Below, one piece after another: positions 49,015 through 58,262 of a DNA stretch of 64,000 nucleotides. This DNA comes from Rhodocaloribacter litoris (GTDB taxonomy: Bacteria; Bacteroidota; Rhodothermia; Rhodothermales; ISCAR-4553). Location: the NCBI RefSeq assembly GCF_011682235.2, contig NZ_CP076718.1, positions 4,185,095 through 4,249,094 of the forward strand, in the 5' to 3' direction. Below the pieces are notes generated by a model that saw nothing but the letters and a program-made list of their open reading frames with translations, ran no database searches and had not been told where the DNA came from. How positions within the stretch are numbered: position 1 is the first letter of the stretch; the number at the start of each line of letters is the position of its first letter. Made by a program: the position numbers and the translations under genes.

Positions 49015-49524
49015 ATGAAAACAGGACGTACGATCGGGCTGGCGCTGATGCTGGTGCTGGCCGGGTGCAACATCGAGACCGTCGGGCCGGAAGGGCCGCC
49101 GGGACCGCCCGGCAACGCCAACGTTTTTACGCTCACCTTCACCTTCTCGATGGCCGATGCCGTCTTCAACGGGCCCGTTGCCTCGGTGCAGTACGAGGTG
49201 CCGGCCATCACCCGCTCGGTCGTCGACGAAGGGGCCGTGCTGCTCTTTTTCCGCGAACAGGGAACCTGGACGGCCATGCCCTACACTTTTGCCGTGGAAT
49301 CTCCGGACCTGCCGGCCGTGGATTACACGATCTCGCTCGGCTTCGGCTATGACGTGCAGTTCCTGGAGGTCTTCTACGAGGCCTCGACGGAGGCTGCCCC
49401 GCTCGAAGACCAGCCGGACCGGCTCATGAAGGCGGTCGTCATCGACGGCTTCCCGGCCGGCAAAGCCCCCGTCGACCTGACGGACTATGAGGCCGTTCGC
49501 CGGTATTTCGGGCTGCCGGATTGA
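49015..49524 (+). CDS. Lipoprotein with a collagen-like GPP segment
   Basis: 169 residues. The ATG at 49015 follows GAAGGGAGGA, one of the best ribosome sites in the window. MKTGRTIGLALMLVLAGC is a lipoprotein signal (Cys18). A short collagen-like stretch, GPEGPPGPPGNA, leads to an all-beta domain (FTLTFTFSMADAVFNGPVASVQYEVPAITRSVVDEGAVLLFFREQGTW). Similar short-collagen lipoproteins are common in Bacteroidota surface proteomes; the fold and role are unknown. The 194-bp gap upstream is AT-rich around 48850-48870 and may contain its promoter. Confidence 0.75.
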   Translation: MKTGRTIGLALMLVLAGCNIETVGPEGPPGPPGNANVFTLTFTFSMADAVFNGPVASVQYEVPAITRSVVDEGAVLLFFREQGTWTAMPYTFAVESPDLPAVDYTISLGFGYDVQFLEVFYEASTEAAPLEDQPDRLMKAVVIDGFPAGKAPVDLTDYEAVRRYFGLPD

Positions 49525-49647
49525 GGGGCGGGCTGCCGGAACAAGATGTGGAAAACTTCTCCCGGCGGATACTTTAAGAATGAAGGCCGTTGTCGATACT
49601 GTCGGAGCCACGTTAAGGTTGTTGTACCCGCAGGAAGGAGAACCTTC

Positions 49648-49836
49648 ATGGACCGTTCAAGGCCCGAGAGCATGAGCCAGACGAAACGTGCCAACACCCC
49701 GCACATGCGGCAGGTCATTGCGGCTTTCTGCCGCACGGCCGTCGAAGATTACCGGCGGGCCGGCTGCCCCTTCGGGGCCGATGTCGACGGGATGCTGATC
49801 TGGTTCGAGTTCGGCCAGCACACCACCGGAAACTGA
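49648..49836 (+). CDS. Small hypothetical protein, 62 residues
   Basis: MDRSRPESMSQTKRANTPHM..., starting at 49648 seven bases after AGGAAGGAG, which makes translation likely. The body VIAAFCRTAVEDYRRAGCPFGADVDGMLIWFEFGQ is a helix followed by a short aromatic end; it has two cysteines and no signal peptide or known motif. I do not recognise a family. A strong hairpin follows at 49906. Confidence 0.6.
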   Translation: MDRSRPESMSQTKRANTPHMRQVIAAFCRTAVEDYRRAGCPFGADVDGMLIWFEFGQHTTGN

Positions 49837-49905
49837 TCGGCGCCTTGGATGGCCTGCAGGGCCTCGGGGCATCCAGCCTTTCGAAGCCTGTTGCTGCCCG
49901 CACAG

Positions 49906-49947
49906 GGGAGAAGGTTCCGGGACATTCCATCCCCGGGGCCTTCTCCC
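49906..49947. terminator. Long hairpin between converging genes, possible terminator
   Basis: Sixteen consecutive pairs (two G-T): GGGAGAAGGTTCCGGG (49906-49921) with CCCGGGGCCTTCTCCC (49932-49947), loop of 10 nt. A T-run is missing on both sides (GTTATA on the + side), so termination would need help. It separates the + strand small gene from the minus-strand nuclease-fold gene. Confidence 0.55.
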
Positions 49948-50034
49948 GTTATACCCGTTGCCGGGGCATGACGCGCCCGCGGCCGCGTTCAGATGACATG
50001 GCGAAAGCGTTGCCGGGAAGCCGGCGGCCGGGCT

Positions 50035-51240
50035 TCAGCGGACGTGCAGCAGGGGGCGGGAGGTTTGGCCGTTCGGGGTGCGCAGGTACACCATGTAGAG
50101 GCCGGACGGGCGCCCGGCGGCGTCGAAGTCGACGCGGTGAAAACCGGCCGGTAGGGGCCGGTCTACCAGCCGGGCCACCTCACGCCCGTAGGTGTCGTAG
50201 ACGGCCAGCCGTACGGCCCCGGTCCGGGCCAGGGTGAAGGAGAGCGTCGTGCGGTCACGGAACGGGTGGGGGGCGGCGGTCAGGGCCGGGCCGTCTGGCA
50301 CGCCGGGGATCGGCCGCGTCGTGGTGGCACGTGCGAAGTCGAACCGGGCGACGACGGGCAGGTGGTCCGACGTGGTGACGGTGTAGCTGCCGAGGGCGTC
50401 GAGCAGCGCCTCGTACCGTTCGGCCGAGCCCGGGACGTAGTGCGGCACCAGTTCGTCCGTGATCAGGATGTGATCGATCGTGGAGCCGGCCGCACAGGTG
50501 CTGCTGCTGCAAAAGGTGGCCTGGCCGGCCGCTTCCAGCGCGAGCGTGGGAAAGAAGTAATCGTCGGGGTCCTGGACGAAGTTGTCGTACGGGGAAGGCC
50601 GGCCCGGTGTGATCGAGTTGAGCAGCTCGTCGTTGAAGTCGCCCAGGACGATGACGGGAACGCCGGGGAGCAGGAAGTCGAGGCGGTTCTTGAGCCGTTG
50701 CGAGGCCTGGAGCCGCCGCTCGTAGGAAGCGAGGTCGCTGAAGGCCTTCATGTGGACGGTGATGAAGGTAACCGTGAGCGTCGTATCGCCCAGGGTGATG
50801 TCGGCTTCCAGTTGCAGCGGCGGGCGTCCGGCGAAGTCGGAGGCGAAGTCCGTCAGGATGTGGCCGTAGTTGCGGGGGCGAAGGAGGCCGGTTTTGTAGA
50901 TGAAGCCGATGCGCTGGGTGCCGGATTCGGTGGCGAGCAGGCCGGCGTAGGTACTGCCCAGGCCGGCCAGCAGGGCATCGAAGTCGTCCGGGTCGGCGAT
51001 TTCCTGCACGGCCCACAGGTCGACGGCCGCCTGTTCGATGACGGCCTGCACGTTGGCAAGCTGGAGGGGGTCGTCCGACGGGCCGTTTTGCGGGTCACCG
51101 AACCATTCGATGTTCCACGTGGCGACGTCGAACGTAGCGTCGGTCCCCTTCGGGGGGACGGACTGGGCGTGCAGCGGGCCGGCCGGGAGCCCGGTGAGCA
51201 CGAGGCATCCGAGGAAAAAGACCAGGCGCCGTGGGTTCAT
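50035..51240 (-). CDS. Exported endonuclease/exonuclease/phosphatase-family protein with sorting tail
   Basis: 401 residues from the ATG at 51240 (MNPRRLVFFLGCLVLTG, signal peptide). The ATG at 51282 overlapping the upstream stop would add 14 non-hydrophobic residues. The catalytic domain has the EEP pattern: FDVATWNIEWFG, LWAVQEIADPDDF with the metal-binding Glu, FITVHMKAF, IVLGDFNDE and TVTTSDHLPVVARF with the catalytic His. The last ~85 residues are a T9SS-like tail (APHPFRDRTTLSFTLARTGAVRLAVYDTYGREVARLVD; PSGLYMVYLRT). It is probably a secreted or surface nuclease or phosphodiesterase, possibly for DNA or phosphate scavenging. It is last in a minus-strand series of surface genes. Confidence 0.85.
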   Translation of the reverse strand: MNPRRLVFFLGCLVLTGLPAGPLHAQSVPPKGTDATFDVATWNIEWFGDPQNGPSDDPLQLANVQAVIEQAAVDLWAVQEIADPDDFDALLAGLGSTYAGLLATESGTQRIGFIYKTGLLRPRNYGHILTDFASDFAGRPPLQLEADITLGDTTLTVTFITVHMKAFSDLASYERRLQASQRLKNRLDFLLPGVPVIVLGDFNDELLNSITPGRPSPYDNFVQDPDDYFFPTLALEAAGQATFCSSSTCAAGSTIDHILITDELVPHYVPGSAERYEALLDALGSYTVTTSDHLPVVARFDFARATTTRPIPGVPDGPALTAAPHPFRDRTTLSFTLARTGAVRLAVYDTYGREVARLVDRPLPAGFHRVDFDAAGRPSGLYMVYLRTPNGQTSRPLLHVR

Positions 51241-51278
51241 GTGTTCAACCGTCAACCCGCCGTTTCCGGGGGGGTGTC

Positions 51279-52544
51279 TCATTCGAAATCCGTGTTCAGG
51301 CGGAAGCGTGCGATGCGGTTGTTGCCGCGGTCGGCCACGTAGACGATGCGGTCGAAGTAGCCGACGCCCATGGGGTCGCGAAACTGCCGGGCGCCGTCGC
51401 CCGTGCCGCCGAAGGAGACGACGACGGGGCGGGTGGAGGTGGCCCCGGGCGGGGGGGCTACGCCCTCGATCCCCTGTGCGGTGAAGACGAACAGGCTGTC
51501 CTTGCCGGCATCGGTCACGAAGAGGTAATTGGTGCCGTCGGCGGCGAACGTCAGGTCCGTCGGGTTCTCGAAGCGGAACTCGTCGTAGAGGAAGCCGTCG
51601 CCCCGGTCGGGGTTGGCCGCTACCTGGAGTTTTTCGGTGTCGGGGCGATACTCGGTGCCGTCGGGCGTCTCGACGGCGCGGATCGACAGGACGGCGAAAC
51701 GCAGGCTGTCCCGTGTGGCGGGGTTCTCCGGGGTTTCGCCGTCGGGGTAGGGGGACTGGGCGATGAGGAAGTGTTTTTCGTTCGGGAAGAAGGCGCGCTG
51801 CGGCGGCTGCACGAACGTCATGACGTCGGCCGGATGGATGGCGCTGCGCAGGCTGGGCTGGGTGGGGTTGAGCGCGATGATGGCCTGCACGTTGATCCCG
51901 TCGGTGTTGAACTCGAGGACCGTATTGTGGGGCAGGATGACGGAGGTGCGGTCGTTGACCGGCCCGCGCCGGGCCACGTAGATGTTGTTGTTCGGCAGCA
52001 CGGCGACGCCGGTGAAGGCTACCTGCTCGTCGGTGTCCAGCGGGTCGGGGCGGTTGAACCGGCGCGAGTCGTCGTCGAAGGGGTGCCAGATGAGGTCCAC
52101 CAGCACCGGGGTGCCGGTGGAGAGGCCGTCGTAGTGGAGGACGACGGGCAGGTTCCAGGTGCGTCCGTTGACGGTCGTGTCTCGCCGGGCCGTCACGTAG
52201 ACGTGGAGCCGGCGGTCCTGCGTCACGGAGGTGGCACCACCGGCGATGGGCACGAAGACGGCGGGGCGCCCGGCCCGGTCGAGCACGTGCAGCCCCCGGG
52301 CATCGGTCACGTAGATGAACTCGTCATAGCCGACGTACACGTCCGTGGGGGCTTCGAGCGGGTTTCCGTCGCCGCCCCGCGTGAAGAAGGGGAACAGCGG
52401 CACGTATTCGACCTCATTGATCAGGCCGGGCTCCGAGCGCCCGGCCTCGAAGATCTCGCGGGTGGTCTCGTCCGACTTCGAGCCCAGCAGGTCGTCACAG
52501 CCGGCTAGGGCGAGCGTCAGCAGCAGGATCGTCCAGGAACGCAT
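51279..52544 (-). CDS. Lipoprotein with beta-propeller (NHL-like) repeats
   Basis: 421 residues from the ATG at 52544: MRSWTILLLTLALAGCDDLLG is a lipoprotein signal (Cys16). Repeated blocks such as APTDVYVGYDEFIYVTDARGLHVLDRAG, ENPTDLTFAADGTNYLFVTDAGKDSLFVF and FRDPMGVGYFDRIVYVADRGNNRIARF are typical of six-bladed NHL-type propellers. The stop overlaps a possible ATG of the next gene, and the start is 36 bp after the PorV-like gene, so they are likely co-transcribed. Such lipoproteins often act as binding scaffolds at the outer membrane; no catalytic site is seen. Confidence 0.82.
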   Translation of the reverse strand: MRSWTILLLTLALAGCDDLLGSKSDETTREIFEAGRSEPGLINEVEYVPLFPFFTRGGDGNPLEAPTDVYVGYDEFIYVTDARGLHVLDRAGRPAVFVPIAGGATSVTQDRRLHVYVTARRDTTVNGRTWNLPVVLHYDGLSTGTPVLVDLIWHPFDDDSRRFNRPDPLDTDEQVAFTGVAVLPNNNIYVARRGPVNDRTSVILPHNTVLEFNTDGINVQAIIALNPTQPSLRSAIHPADVMTFVQPPQRAFFPNEKHFLIAQSPYPDGETPENPATRDSLRFAVLSIRAVETPDGTEYRPDTEKLQVAANPDRGDGFLYDEFRFENPTDLTFAADGTNYLFVTDAGKDSLFVFTAQGIEGVAPPPGATSTRPVVVSFGGTGDGARQFRDPMGVGYFDRIVYVADRGNNRIARFRLNTDFE

Positions 52545-52580
52545 CGCGTGGCCGGGAAGCATCGGGTTTCTATGCATACG

Positions 52581-53657
52581 TCAGCCTTTCAGGTTCAGCC
52601 CGATCCGGTGGACGGTACCCAGGCGTTCGAGCCGGTTGAAGCCGTAGTCGAAGCGGAGGTCCGGGCCGAGGTAGGGGATGTGCAGGCCCAGGCCCAGGCT
52701 CGGGAGGGTGAACTCCTCGACCCCGAAGCGGTAGCCCGCCCGCAGGGTCAGCGTCTCGTGCCAGACGTATTCGAGCCCGACGTTCCACGTTTCGGCGTTG
52801 TCGTTGGGGTTGTTCAGCTGGGCCGAGACGAACAGGTCGTTCCGGGCATCCCGGTGCAGCAGGTTGTAGGTGGCCCCGAAGAGGAACGTCGTGGGCGGGG
52901 TGATCGCGGCGAAGTCGGTTTCGATCACCTCGGACGGGTTGCCGATGACGGTGCGTCGCAGGCGGCCGCCGGGTCGGCCGTCGAAGCCGAAGTTGCGGAT
53001 CGCGACGGCCATCTGGGCCCCCGTGTCGCCGATGCGGTAGAAGATGCCGAGGTCGAAGACGAGGGTCGAGGTGGTCAGTCCCGCCACGCTTTCCCGCACG
53101 TATTTGCCGGTGACGCCGTAGCTGAACAGGTCGGTCAGGCGCTGGGCGAGGGTCAGCCCGGCCGCCAGGTCGAAGAAGCGGAACCGCTCGCCCGTGCCGA
53201 AGGGCTGAAACTCGGTCGTCACGTCCATCTCGCCGGAATCCATCGTCTGCAGGCTGGCGCCGAGGGTCAGGCCGGTACCGCGCAGGGGGTACGCGACGGC
53301 CAGGAAGTCGAGCGTCACGCCGGCAAAGTAGGCGGTGTGGTGCAGCCCCACGTGGAGGCCGTCGAACTGGGCGGCCAGGGCCGGGTTCCAGAAGAGGGCG
53401 CCGGCATCGAAGGCGCTGGCCACGACGGTTTCGCCGAGGGCCGCCCCCCGGGCGTCGGCGGCGATTTTGAGGAACTGGAAGCCGGAGGTTCCCGCCCGGT
53501 CGCCGCCGAAGGAGGGCAGCACCTGCGCGGAGGCGGACGCCGGCAGCAGGAAGATCGCAAGCCCCAGCACGAGGCGGAGAACGTGCTGCCGGGGAGGGCG
53601 GGGCGACGGGTGGCCCCTTCTTTTTTCTTCCCGTCGTTTTTGCATGAACGGAGGCAT
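52581..53657 (-). CDS. PorV/PorQ-family outer-membrane protein (second copy)
   Basis: 358 residues. A long basic leader (MPPFMQKRREEKRRGHPSPRPP) precedes the hydrophobic signal (LRLVLGLAIFLLPASASA). An internal start at the ATG at 53645 (MQKRREEKRR) is possible. The family start FLKIAADARGAALGETVVASAFDAGALFWNPA is clear, followed by beta strands with TMDSGEMDVTTEFQPFGTGERF, closely matching the 5414-6415 protein. It ends IGLNLKG. Expected to be an outer-membrane barrel that helps export or attach tail-domain proteins. It starts 20 bp after the TonB receptor stop. Confidence 0.83.
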   Translation of the reverse strand: MPPFMQKRREEKRRGHPSPRPPRQHVLRLVLGLAIFLLPASASAQVLPSFGGDRAGTSGFQFLKIAADARGAALGETVVASAFDAGALFWNPALAAQFDGLHVGLHHTAYFAGVTLDFLAVAYPLRGTGLTLGASLQTMDSGEMDVTTEFQPFGTGERFRFFDLAAGLTLAQRLTDLFSYGVTGKYVRESVAGLTTSTLVFDLGIFYRIGDTGAQMAVAIRNFGFDGRPGGRLRRTVIGNPSEVIETDFAAITPPTTFLFGATYNLLHRDARNDLFVSAQLNNPNDNAETWNVGLEYVWHETLTLRAGYRFGVEEFTLPSLGLGLHIPYLGPDLRFDYGFNRLERLGTVHRIGLNLKG

Positions 53658-53676
53658 CAGATCGCTCTCATCAGTC

Positions 53677-56574
53677 TCAGAACCGGAAGGACACCCCCAG
53701 CATGATGTGCCGCTGGGGCAGGAAGCGGGCCGGGTTGAACGGCGGGAGGCCGCTCGTCTCCGGGTCCTCGTAGCGCGGGTCGCGCGTGCCGGCGGGCACG
53801 TCGAAGTCGGGGTTGTCGCGCAGTTGCGTGAAGTCGGTCGTTTCCGGATCGACGTCCGGGTAGGCCTTGCCCGTGACGGGGTTGATGATGACGCTGTTCT
53901 GCTGGTTGAACAGGTTCGTGATTTCGAGTGAGAAGACCAGGTCCGTTCCGGCGAGGGCGACGGAGCGCTGGAGGTTCAGGTCGAACCACCACCAGGGTTC
54001 GCCGACCTCGGAGAAGCGTTTCTCGGGGTCGGAGACGATCTCGTAGACGGGTCGCCAGTCGGCCTCGCCGGTGAACGGGTTGACCTCGCGGCCGCGGAAG
54101 ACGGCCGGGGTGTAGCGCTGGCCGCTGCGGAAGGTGGAGGCGAGGTAGACACGGAAGCGGTTCAGGCCGGGGATGCCCAGCAGGGGGCGGTCCCGCTCGT
54201 GGGTGAACGTGACGCTGGCCTTCAGATCGAGGGGGCGATCCCAGGCCAGGGGCGTCTCGAAGGTGTTCTCGATGTCGCCGTTGGCGAGGAAGTCCTGCAG
54301 GGCGTCGTTGTTGGTGGAGCTGAGGCCGGTGGCGCGGGAGAAGGAGCCGGAGAGCTGTCCCTGGAACCAGTCGCCGATGCGTTTGAGGTAGCTCACCTCC
54401 ACGCCGCGGACCCGGGCGAAGTCGCCGTTGACGCGGAAGGCGCGGGTCACGTCGCGCCCGGTGGGGTCCTTGACGACGACGTTTTCGACGGTGATGAAGT
54501 CGAACTTGTCCCGCCAGAAGAAGGTGAGGTTGAGCACATCGTTCTGGGAGAACTGGTTGCGCAGGCCGAGTTCGTAGGAGATGTCCACCTCGGGGTCGAG
54601 GTTCGGGTTGCCCAGGTCGGCGAAGAAGGAGCGGTCCTGGAAGAAGGGGTCGAGGCCGGTATAGACGAAGGTGGGATGGGGGAGTTTGGTCGAGTGGCCG
54701 TAGTTGAAAAAGAGGACGCGGTTTTCCTGGATGGGGAAGGAGACGCGCACCTTGGGCAGGAGGCGGAACTTGTAGCGCAGGCCGAGGAGCTTGACGGTTT
54801 CGTTCTTGTAAGCCTGGCGGACGCCGTCGAGGATGGGGGCGAGGGGGTCGTCGACGAGCCGGTCCACGTAGCGGCCGGGCGCCCAGTACTCGAAGCGGAG
54901 GCCGGCGTTGGCGATGAGCCCGCGGTAGCGCAGCTGGTAGGTGCCGAAGAGCGCGCCGCGCCGGGGGCGGACGCGCCAGATGTCGGCGCTTTCGCCGAGG
55001 CGTCCGGTGCGGGTTCCCTCGTCCCCGCCGATGGGGGCGCCCACCCAGGGGCGAATCACGTCGATCCACTGGTAGTCGTTGAACTTGGCCTCGAGGCCCA
55101 CGTTGAGCCGGTTGTTCTTGTCGGTCGAGAAGCGGGTGTAGGTGGCGCGCAGGGTGATCTCCTCGGCGAAGTGGTCGTGGAAGCGCGTGGCGATGCCGCC
55201 GTTGTTGATCAGCCCGGGGCCGGGCAGGACGAAGAGGGCGTTCGGGTCGATGGGGTCCCCGTTTTCGTCGACGAAGAGGTTGGCGGGATAGGTGACGATG
55301 CTCTCGGGGTCGAGCTCGGTGCTGACGTTCTCCGGTCGCCAGCGGCGTCCGTTGGCGTCGGCGCGGAGCTTCGTGAAGAGGCGGCTCAGCTGCACGTCGT
55401 AGAAGGAGCGCTCGTTGAGGACGTGCGACCAGCGGGCGTAGGCGATGATGTTGTCGTGCGCGTACGTGTTGGCGTTGTCCGGCTGGAGGATGAAGGCATA
55501 CTGGAAGCCCGGCTGGATGACGGCTTCGTTGCCCGTCACCTGGAGCATGCGGGTGTTCTGGTTGATGGTGAGCGAGCGCTGGTAGGAGGCCTGCACGCGC
55601 ATGCCGGGCCGGAGGTCGTAGGTGAGCTTGGCCAGGCCGTTCCAGCGGTTGCCCGTGCGCGGGGAGAAGAAGTCGGTATCGACGAGGGAGGAGCGCACCT
55701 GGCGCGGGGTGGCCACGTGCCGGGTGAAGCCGTCCGAGAGCTGCACCTGCCCGGAGACGAAGAAGCGCAGCTTGCCCCGGACGATGGGGCCGCCCAGGTT
55801 GAACTCGTAGATTTCCTCGTTGAAGTTGGAGGCTGCCTCGTCGTTGAAGCCGAGGTGGTCGCGCTTGTGGGAGAAGAAGCCCGCGAAGGTGTCGCCGCCC
55901 GTCTGGGTCTCGACGGAGACGACGCCGCTGGTGGCGTCGCCCACTTCGGCGCCGAGGCCGCCGGTGGTCACTTCCACCTCGGAGAAGGCGTTCGAGCCGA
56001 TGTCGAGGCCGAAGCCGGTGCCGGCCAGCGGGTCCTTGGCCGAGACACCGTCGACGATGAAGCCCGTCTCGTAGGCCCGCCCGCCCCGGATGTAGAGGCC
56101 CGTGGGGTCCTGGAGGACGCCGGCCTGCGTGGCGACGGCCTCCTGCACGTTGCGCAGCGGGGCGGCGTCGAGCTGGTCCCGGCCGATCGTGTACGCGCTG
56201 GTGGACTGCTCGACGTCCAGCAGGGGTTTCTCCCCGACGATAACGATCTCTTCTTCGGTCGAAAGGACGGCCTCCTGCAGCGTCACGTCGAGCGGGGTGG
56301 TCCGGCCGTCGCGCACCTGGATGCCGGTGAAGAGCTTCGTCTCGAAGCCGATGTAGGAGACTTTGACGGCATACTCGCCGGGCCGCAGGTTCTCGATGAC
56401 GTAGCGCCCGTCGGCGTCGGTGGCGGCGCCGCTGGTGGTGCCCACCACGATCAGGTTGACGCCGATGAGCGGCTCGCCGGTGGCCGCGTCGCGCACGGTG
56501 CCGGCGATCCGGCCCTGGGCGAAGATCGGGACGGCAGCGAGGTGGAGCAGGAACAGGCAGGCGAGAAGGCGCAT
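53677..56574 (-). CDS. TonB-dependent receptor, large, with carboxypeptidase-regulatory-like domain
   Basis: 965 residues from the ATG at 56574; a GTG six codons upstream (56592) also fits. Signal peptide MRLLACLFLLHLAAVPIFA, regulatory-like domain (GRIAGTVRDAATGEPLIGVNL; YAVKVSYIGFETK), plug (TAYT-like start, NVQEAVATQAGVLQDPTGLYIRGG, FSEVEVTTGGLGAEVGDATSGVVSVET), then a long barrel ending RHIMLGVSFRF. The plug contains DGVSAKDPLAGTG. The order receptor, PorV-like, and tail-domain proteins nearby mirrors region 1. No SusD-like gene follows, so nutrient import by a SusCD pair is not supported; cargo is unknown. Confidence 0.9.
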   Translation of the reverse strand: MRLLACLFLLHLAAVPIFAQGRIAGTVRDAATGEPLIGVNLIVVGTTSGAATDADGRYVIENLRPGEYAVKVSYIGFETKLFTGIQVRDGRTTPLDVTLQEAVLSTEEEIVIVGEKPLLDVEQSTSAYTIGRDQLDAAPLRNVQEAVATQAGVLQDPTGLYIRGGRAYETGFIVDGVSAKDPLAGTGFGLDIGSNAFSEVEVTTGGLGAEVGDATSGVVSVETQTGGDTFAGFFSHKRDHLGFNDEAASNFNEEIYEFNLGGPIVRGKLRFFVSGQVQLSDGFTRHVATPRQVRSSLVDTDFFSPRTGNRWNGLAKLTYDLRPGMRVQASYQRSLTINQNTRMLQVTGNEAVIQPGFQYAFILQPDNANTYAHDNIIAYARWSHVLNERSFYDVQLSRLFTKLRADANGRRWRPENVSTELDPESIVTYPANLFVDENGDPIDPNALFVLPGPGLINNGGIATRFHDHFAEEITLRATYTRFSTDKNNRLNVGLEAKFNDYQWIDVIRPWVGAPIGGDEGTRTGRLGESADIWRVRPRRGALFGTYQLRYRGLIANAGLRFEYWAPGRYVDRLVDDPLAPILDGVRQAYKNETVKLLGLRYKFRLLPKVRVSFPIQENRVLFFNYGHSTKLPHPTFVYTGLDPFFQDRSFFADLGNPNLDPEVDISYELGLRNQFSQNDVLNLTFFWRDKFDFITVENVVVKDPTGRDVTRAFRVNGDFARVRGVEVSYLKRIGDWFQGQLSGSFSRATGLSSTNNDALQDFLANGDIENTFETPLAWDRPLDLKASVTFTHERDRPLLGIPGLNRFRVYLASTFRSGQRYTPAVFRGREVNPFTGEADWRPVYEIVSDPEKRFSEVGEPWWWFDLNLQRSVALAGTDLVFSLEITNLFNQQNSVIINPVTGKAYPDVDPETTDFTQLRDNPDFDVPAGTRDPRYEDPETSGLPPFNPARFLPQRHIMLGVSFRF

Positions 56575-56639
56575 GGTCTGGCGTCGCGTCACAGGACTAC
56601 GTGGGAAAGCAGGGCGTGTGCGGGGGCGTTCGTCCGCGG

Positions 56640-58259
56640 CTAGTGGCCGGGGAAGCCCAGGCTTTCGAGCATCAGGTGGATGGCCCGGCGGGGGGCTTCG
56701 GGATCGCCGTCGGCGCCGGCGAGCAGGGCCCCCCCCGTCTGTTCGTTGACCATGGGCAGGGCAAAGAGGCCCACCCGGCGGTCGGCGCTGAGCGAGGCGA
56801 CGGTGTTCGGCCCGGGCCAGTCGCCCTGCCGGCCGTCCCGGGTGCGAAAGCGGTAGGCTCCCTCGTAGAGGGGGATGATGTTGACGCTCTCGGCGTCGTA
56901 GGGTAGCTCGTTGATGAAGAAGCGTTGTGCGACGAGGGGCGGCAGGGGTACGCCGGGGCCCGGTACCGGCTCGACCGGTGTGATGGCCGCACCGTTGCTC
57001 AACTCGAGCCGTCCGATCGAGTCGGGCAAGGCTGTCAGATCCCGGATGGGCAGCAACAGGATGGCCGCGTTCCCCAGGTTGTCTTCCGGGTTCGTCGGCA
57101 GGGTGATCGGGGTGTGGACCATCAGCTTGCCACCCTGCTCGAAGAAGGCATCCATGACGGAGGCTGCCAGCGGCAGGTTGTTGCCCTGAATGCGGTTGGT
57201 GGCGTTTGTGGTTACCCAGTAAATGTATTTGAACAGGAGGAGCGTTTCGCGGAGTGTGGGTTCAGCCTGCGGCGGCAGGGCATCGGAGCGTGGCGTATTG
57301 CCGGCCGAACCGGTGGCGAACGGCCGGGAGAGGTCCCAGGTATCGATGGGGGTGCCGGGGGGCAGGTAGTCCCGGAGGAGTGCCAGGTGATAGGCCTGCA
57401 CGGTGGGTGCCGTCGCCTTGCGGTAGTCGTTTACGTAGAGCACCTCGCTCGTTGGCTTCTTGACGTACCAGGTGAAGCGCTGCAGGGTGCTGGTCGTGTC
57501 CGTCTGGTCGACGGCACGGAGGTAGAACGTGTTGTCTGCGTTGAGGTGCAGGCCCGGTACAGTGATGCCCGTGGGCTGGAATGCGAGGCCCGAGAAGACG
57601 CGGGCTTCCGAGGGAGATGGTCCCGGGTCGTTCCGGTCGAACGTCCCGACCAGGGTGATGAAGTCGATATCCGGAGGCAGGGCCACGAACGTCGTACTGT
57701 CGTTGAGGCTGATCTCGATGCGGTCGAGGTTGCCGGGGCCTTCAGGGTCGCTGGCCCGCCAGGCAAAGGAAAAGACGGTGAAGGTCGTGTCGGGTGGCAG
57801 GTCGAACGTGTTGAGGGAGATGGCCGGTGGGCTGTTCTGGATGGGAAAGACGGTGCGGGCGGGTGTCGGGTCCTTGAGCCCGTCGTTGTCGATGGCACGT
57901 ACCTCGAACGTGACGTCGGCGATGCGTTCGCCGCGTGGAATGGGCAGGAGCACCAGGGAGTCCGTGCGCGTGGTGGTTGTCCATCCCTCTTCTGGATCGG
58001 GCCGGTCGCCCCGGGCAAAGAAGCGCAGTTCGTAGGCCGCCACAAAGCCGTCGGGATCGGTGCCGCTCCAGGAGACGAAGACGGTGCTCGTGAGCCGTTC
58101 GGCACCGGCCAGGTTGTCCACGAGGGAGGTGTCGCGGACGCTCAGGGTGGTCTCCGGCGGCTGGTTCTCGAAAGCGACTCCGCCGAAGTCGGCATCGCAA
58201 CCGGCCGAGAGAACGAGCACGAGCGTGAGGAAAAGCGCTATGGTACAACGGAGGGGCAC
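56640..58259 (-). CDS. Large lipoprotein with FN3-like N-terminal domains
   Basis: 539 residues. A GTG start at 58259 opens MPLRCTIALFLTLVLVLSAGC (lipoprotein Cys21); no ATG would preserve the signal. The first ~270 residues look like two Ig/FN3-type domains (ENQPPETTLSVRDTSL, VFVSWSGTDPDGFVAAYELRFFARG; FSFAWRASDPEGPGNLDRIEISLND). The second half (EVLYVNDYRKATAPTVQAYHLALLRDYLPPG; FFEQGGKLMVHTPI) resembles alpha/beta domains that follow such modules in Rhodothermus-type lipoproteins, function unknown. It directly precedes the TonB receptor (65 bp), suggesting a surface partner. Its 5' flank is the octamer-repeat array at 58263-58342. Confidence 0.75.
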   Translation of the reverse strand: MPLRCTIALFLTLVLVLSAGCDADFGGVAFENQPPETTLSVRDTSLVDNLAGAERLTSTVFVSWSGTDPDGFVAAYELRFFARGDRPDPEEGWTTTTRTDSLVLLPIPRGERIADVTFEVRAIDNDGLKDPTPARTVFPIQNSPPAISLNTFDLPPDTTFTVFSFAWRASDPEGPGNLDRIEISLNDSTTFVALPPDIDFITLVGTFDRNDPGPSPSEARVFSGLAFQPTGITVPGLHLNADNTFYLRAVDQTDTTSTLQRFTWYVKKPTSEVLYVNDYRKATAPTVQAYHLALLRDYLPPGTPIDTWDLSRPFATGSAGNTPRSDALPPQAEPTLRETLLLFKYIYWVTTNATNRIQGNNLPLAASVMDAFFEQGGKLMVHTPITLPTNPEDNLGNAAILLLPIRDLTALPDSIGRLELSNGAAITPVEPVPGPGVPLPPLVAQRFFINELPYDAESVNIIPLYEGAYRFRTRDGRQGDWPGPNTVASLSADRRVGLFALPMVNEQTGGALLAGADGDPEAPRRAIHLMLESLGFPGH

Positions 58260-58262
58260 GGG

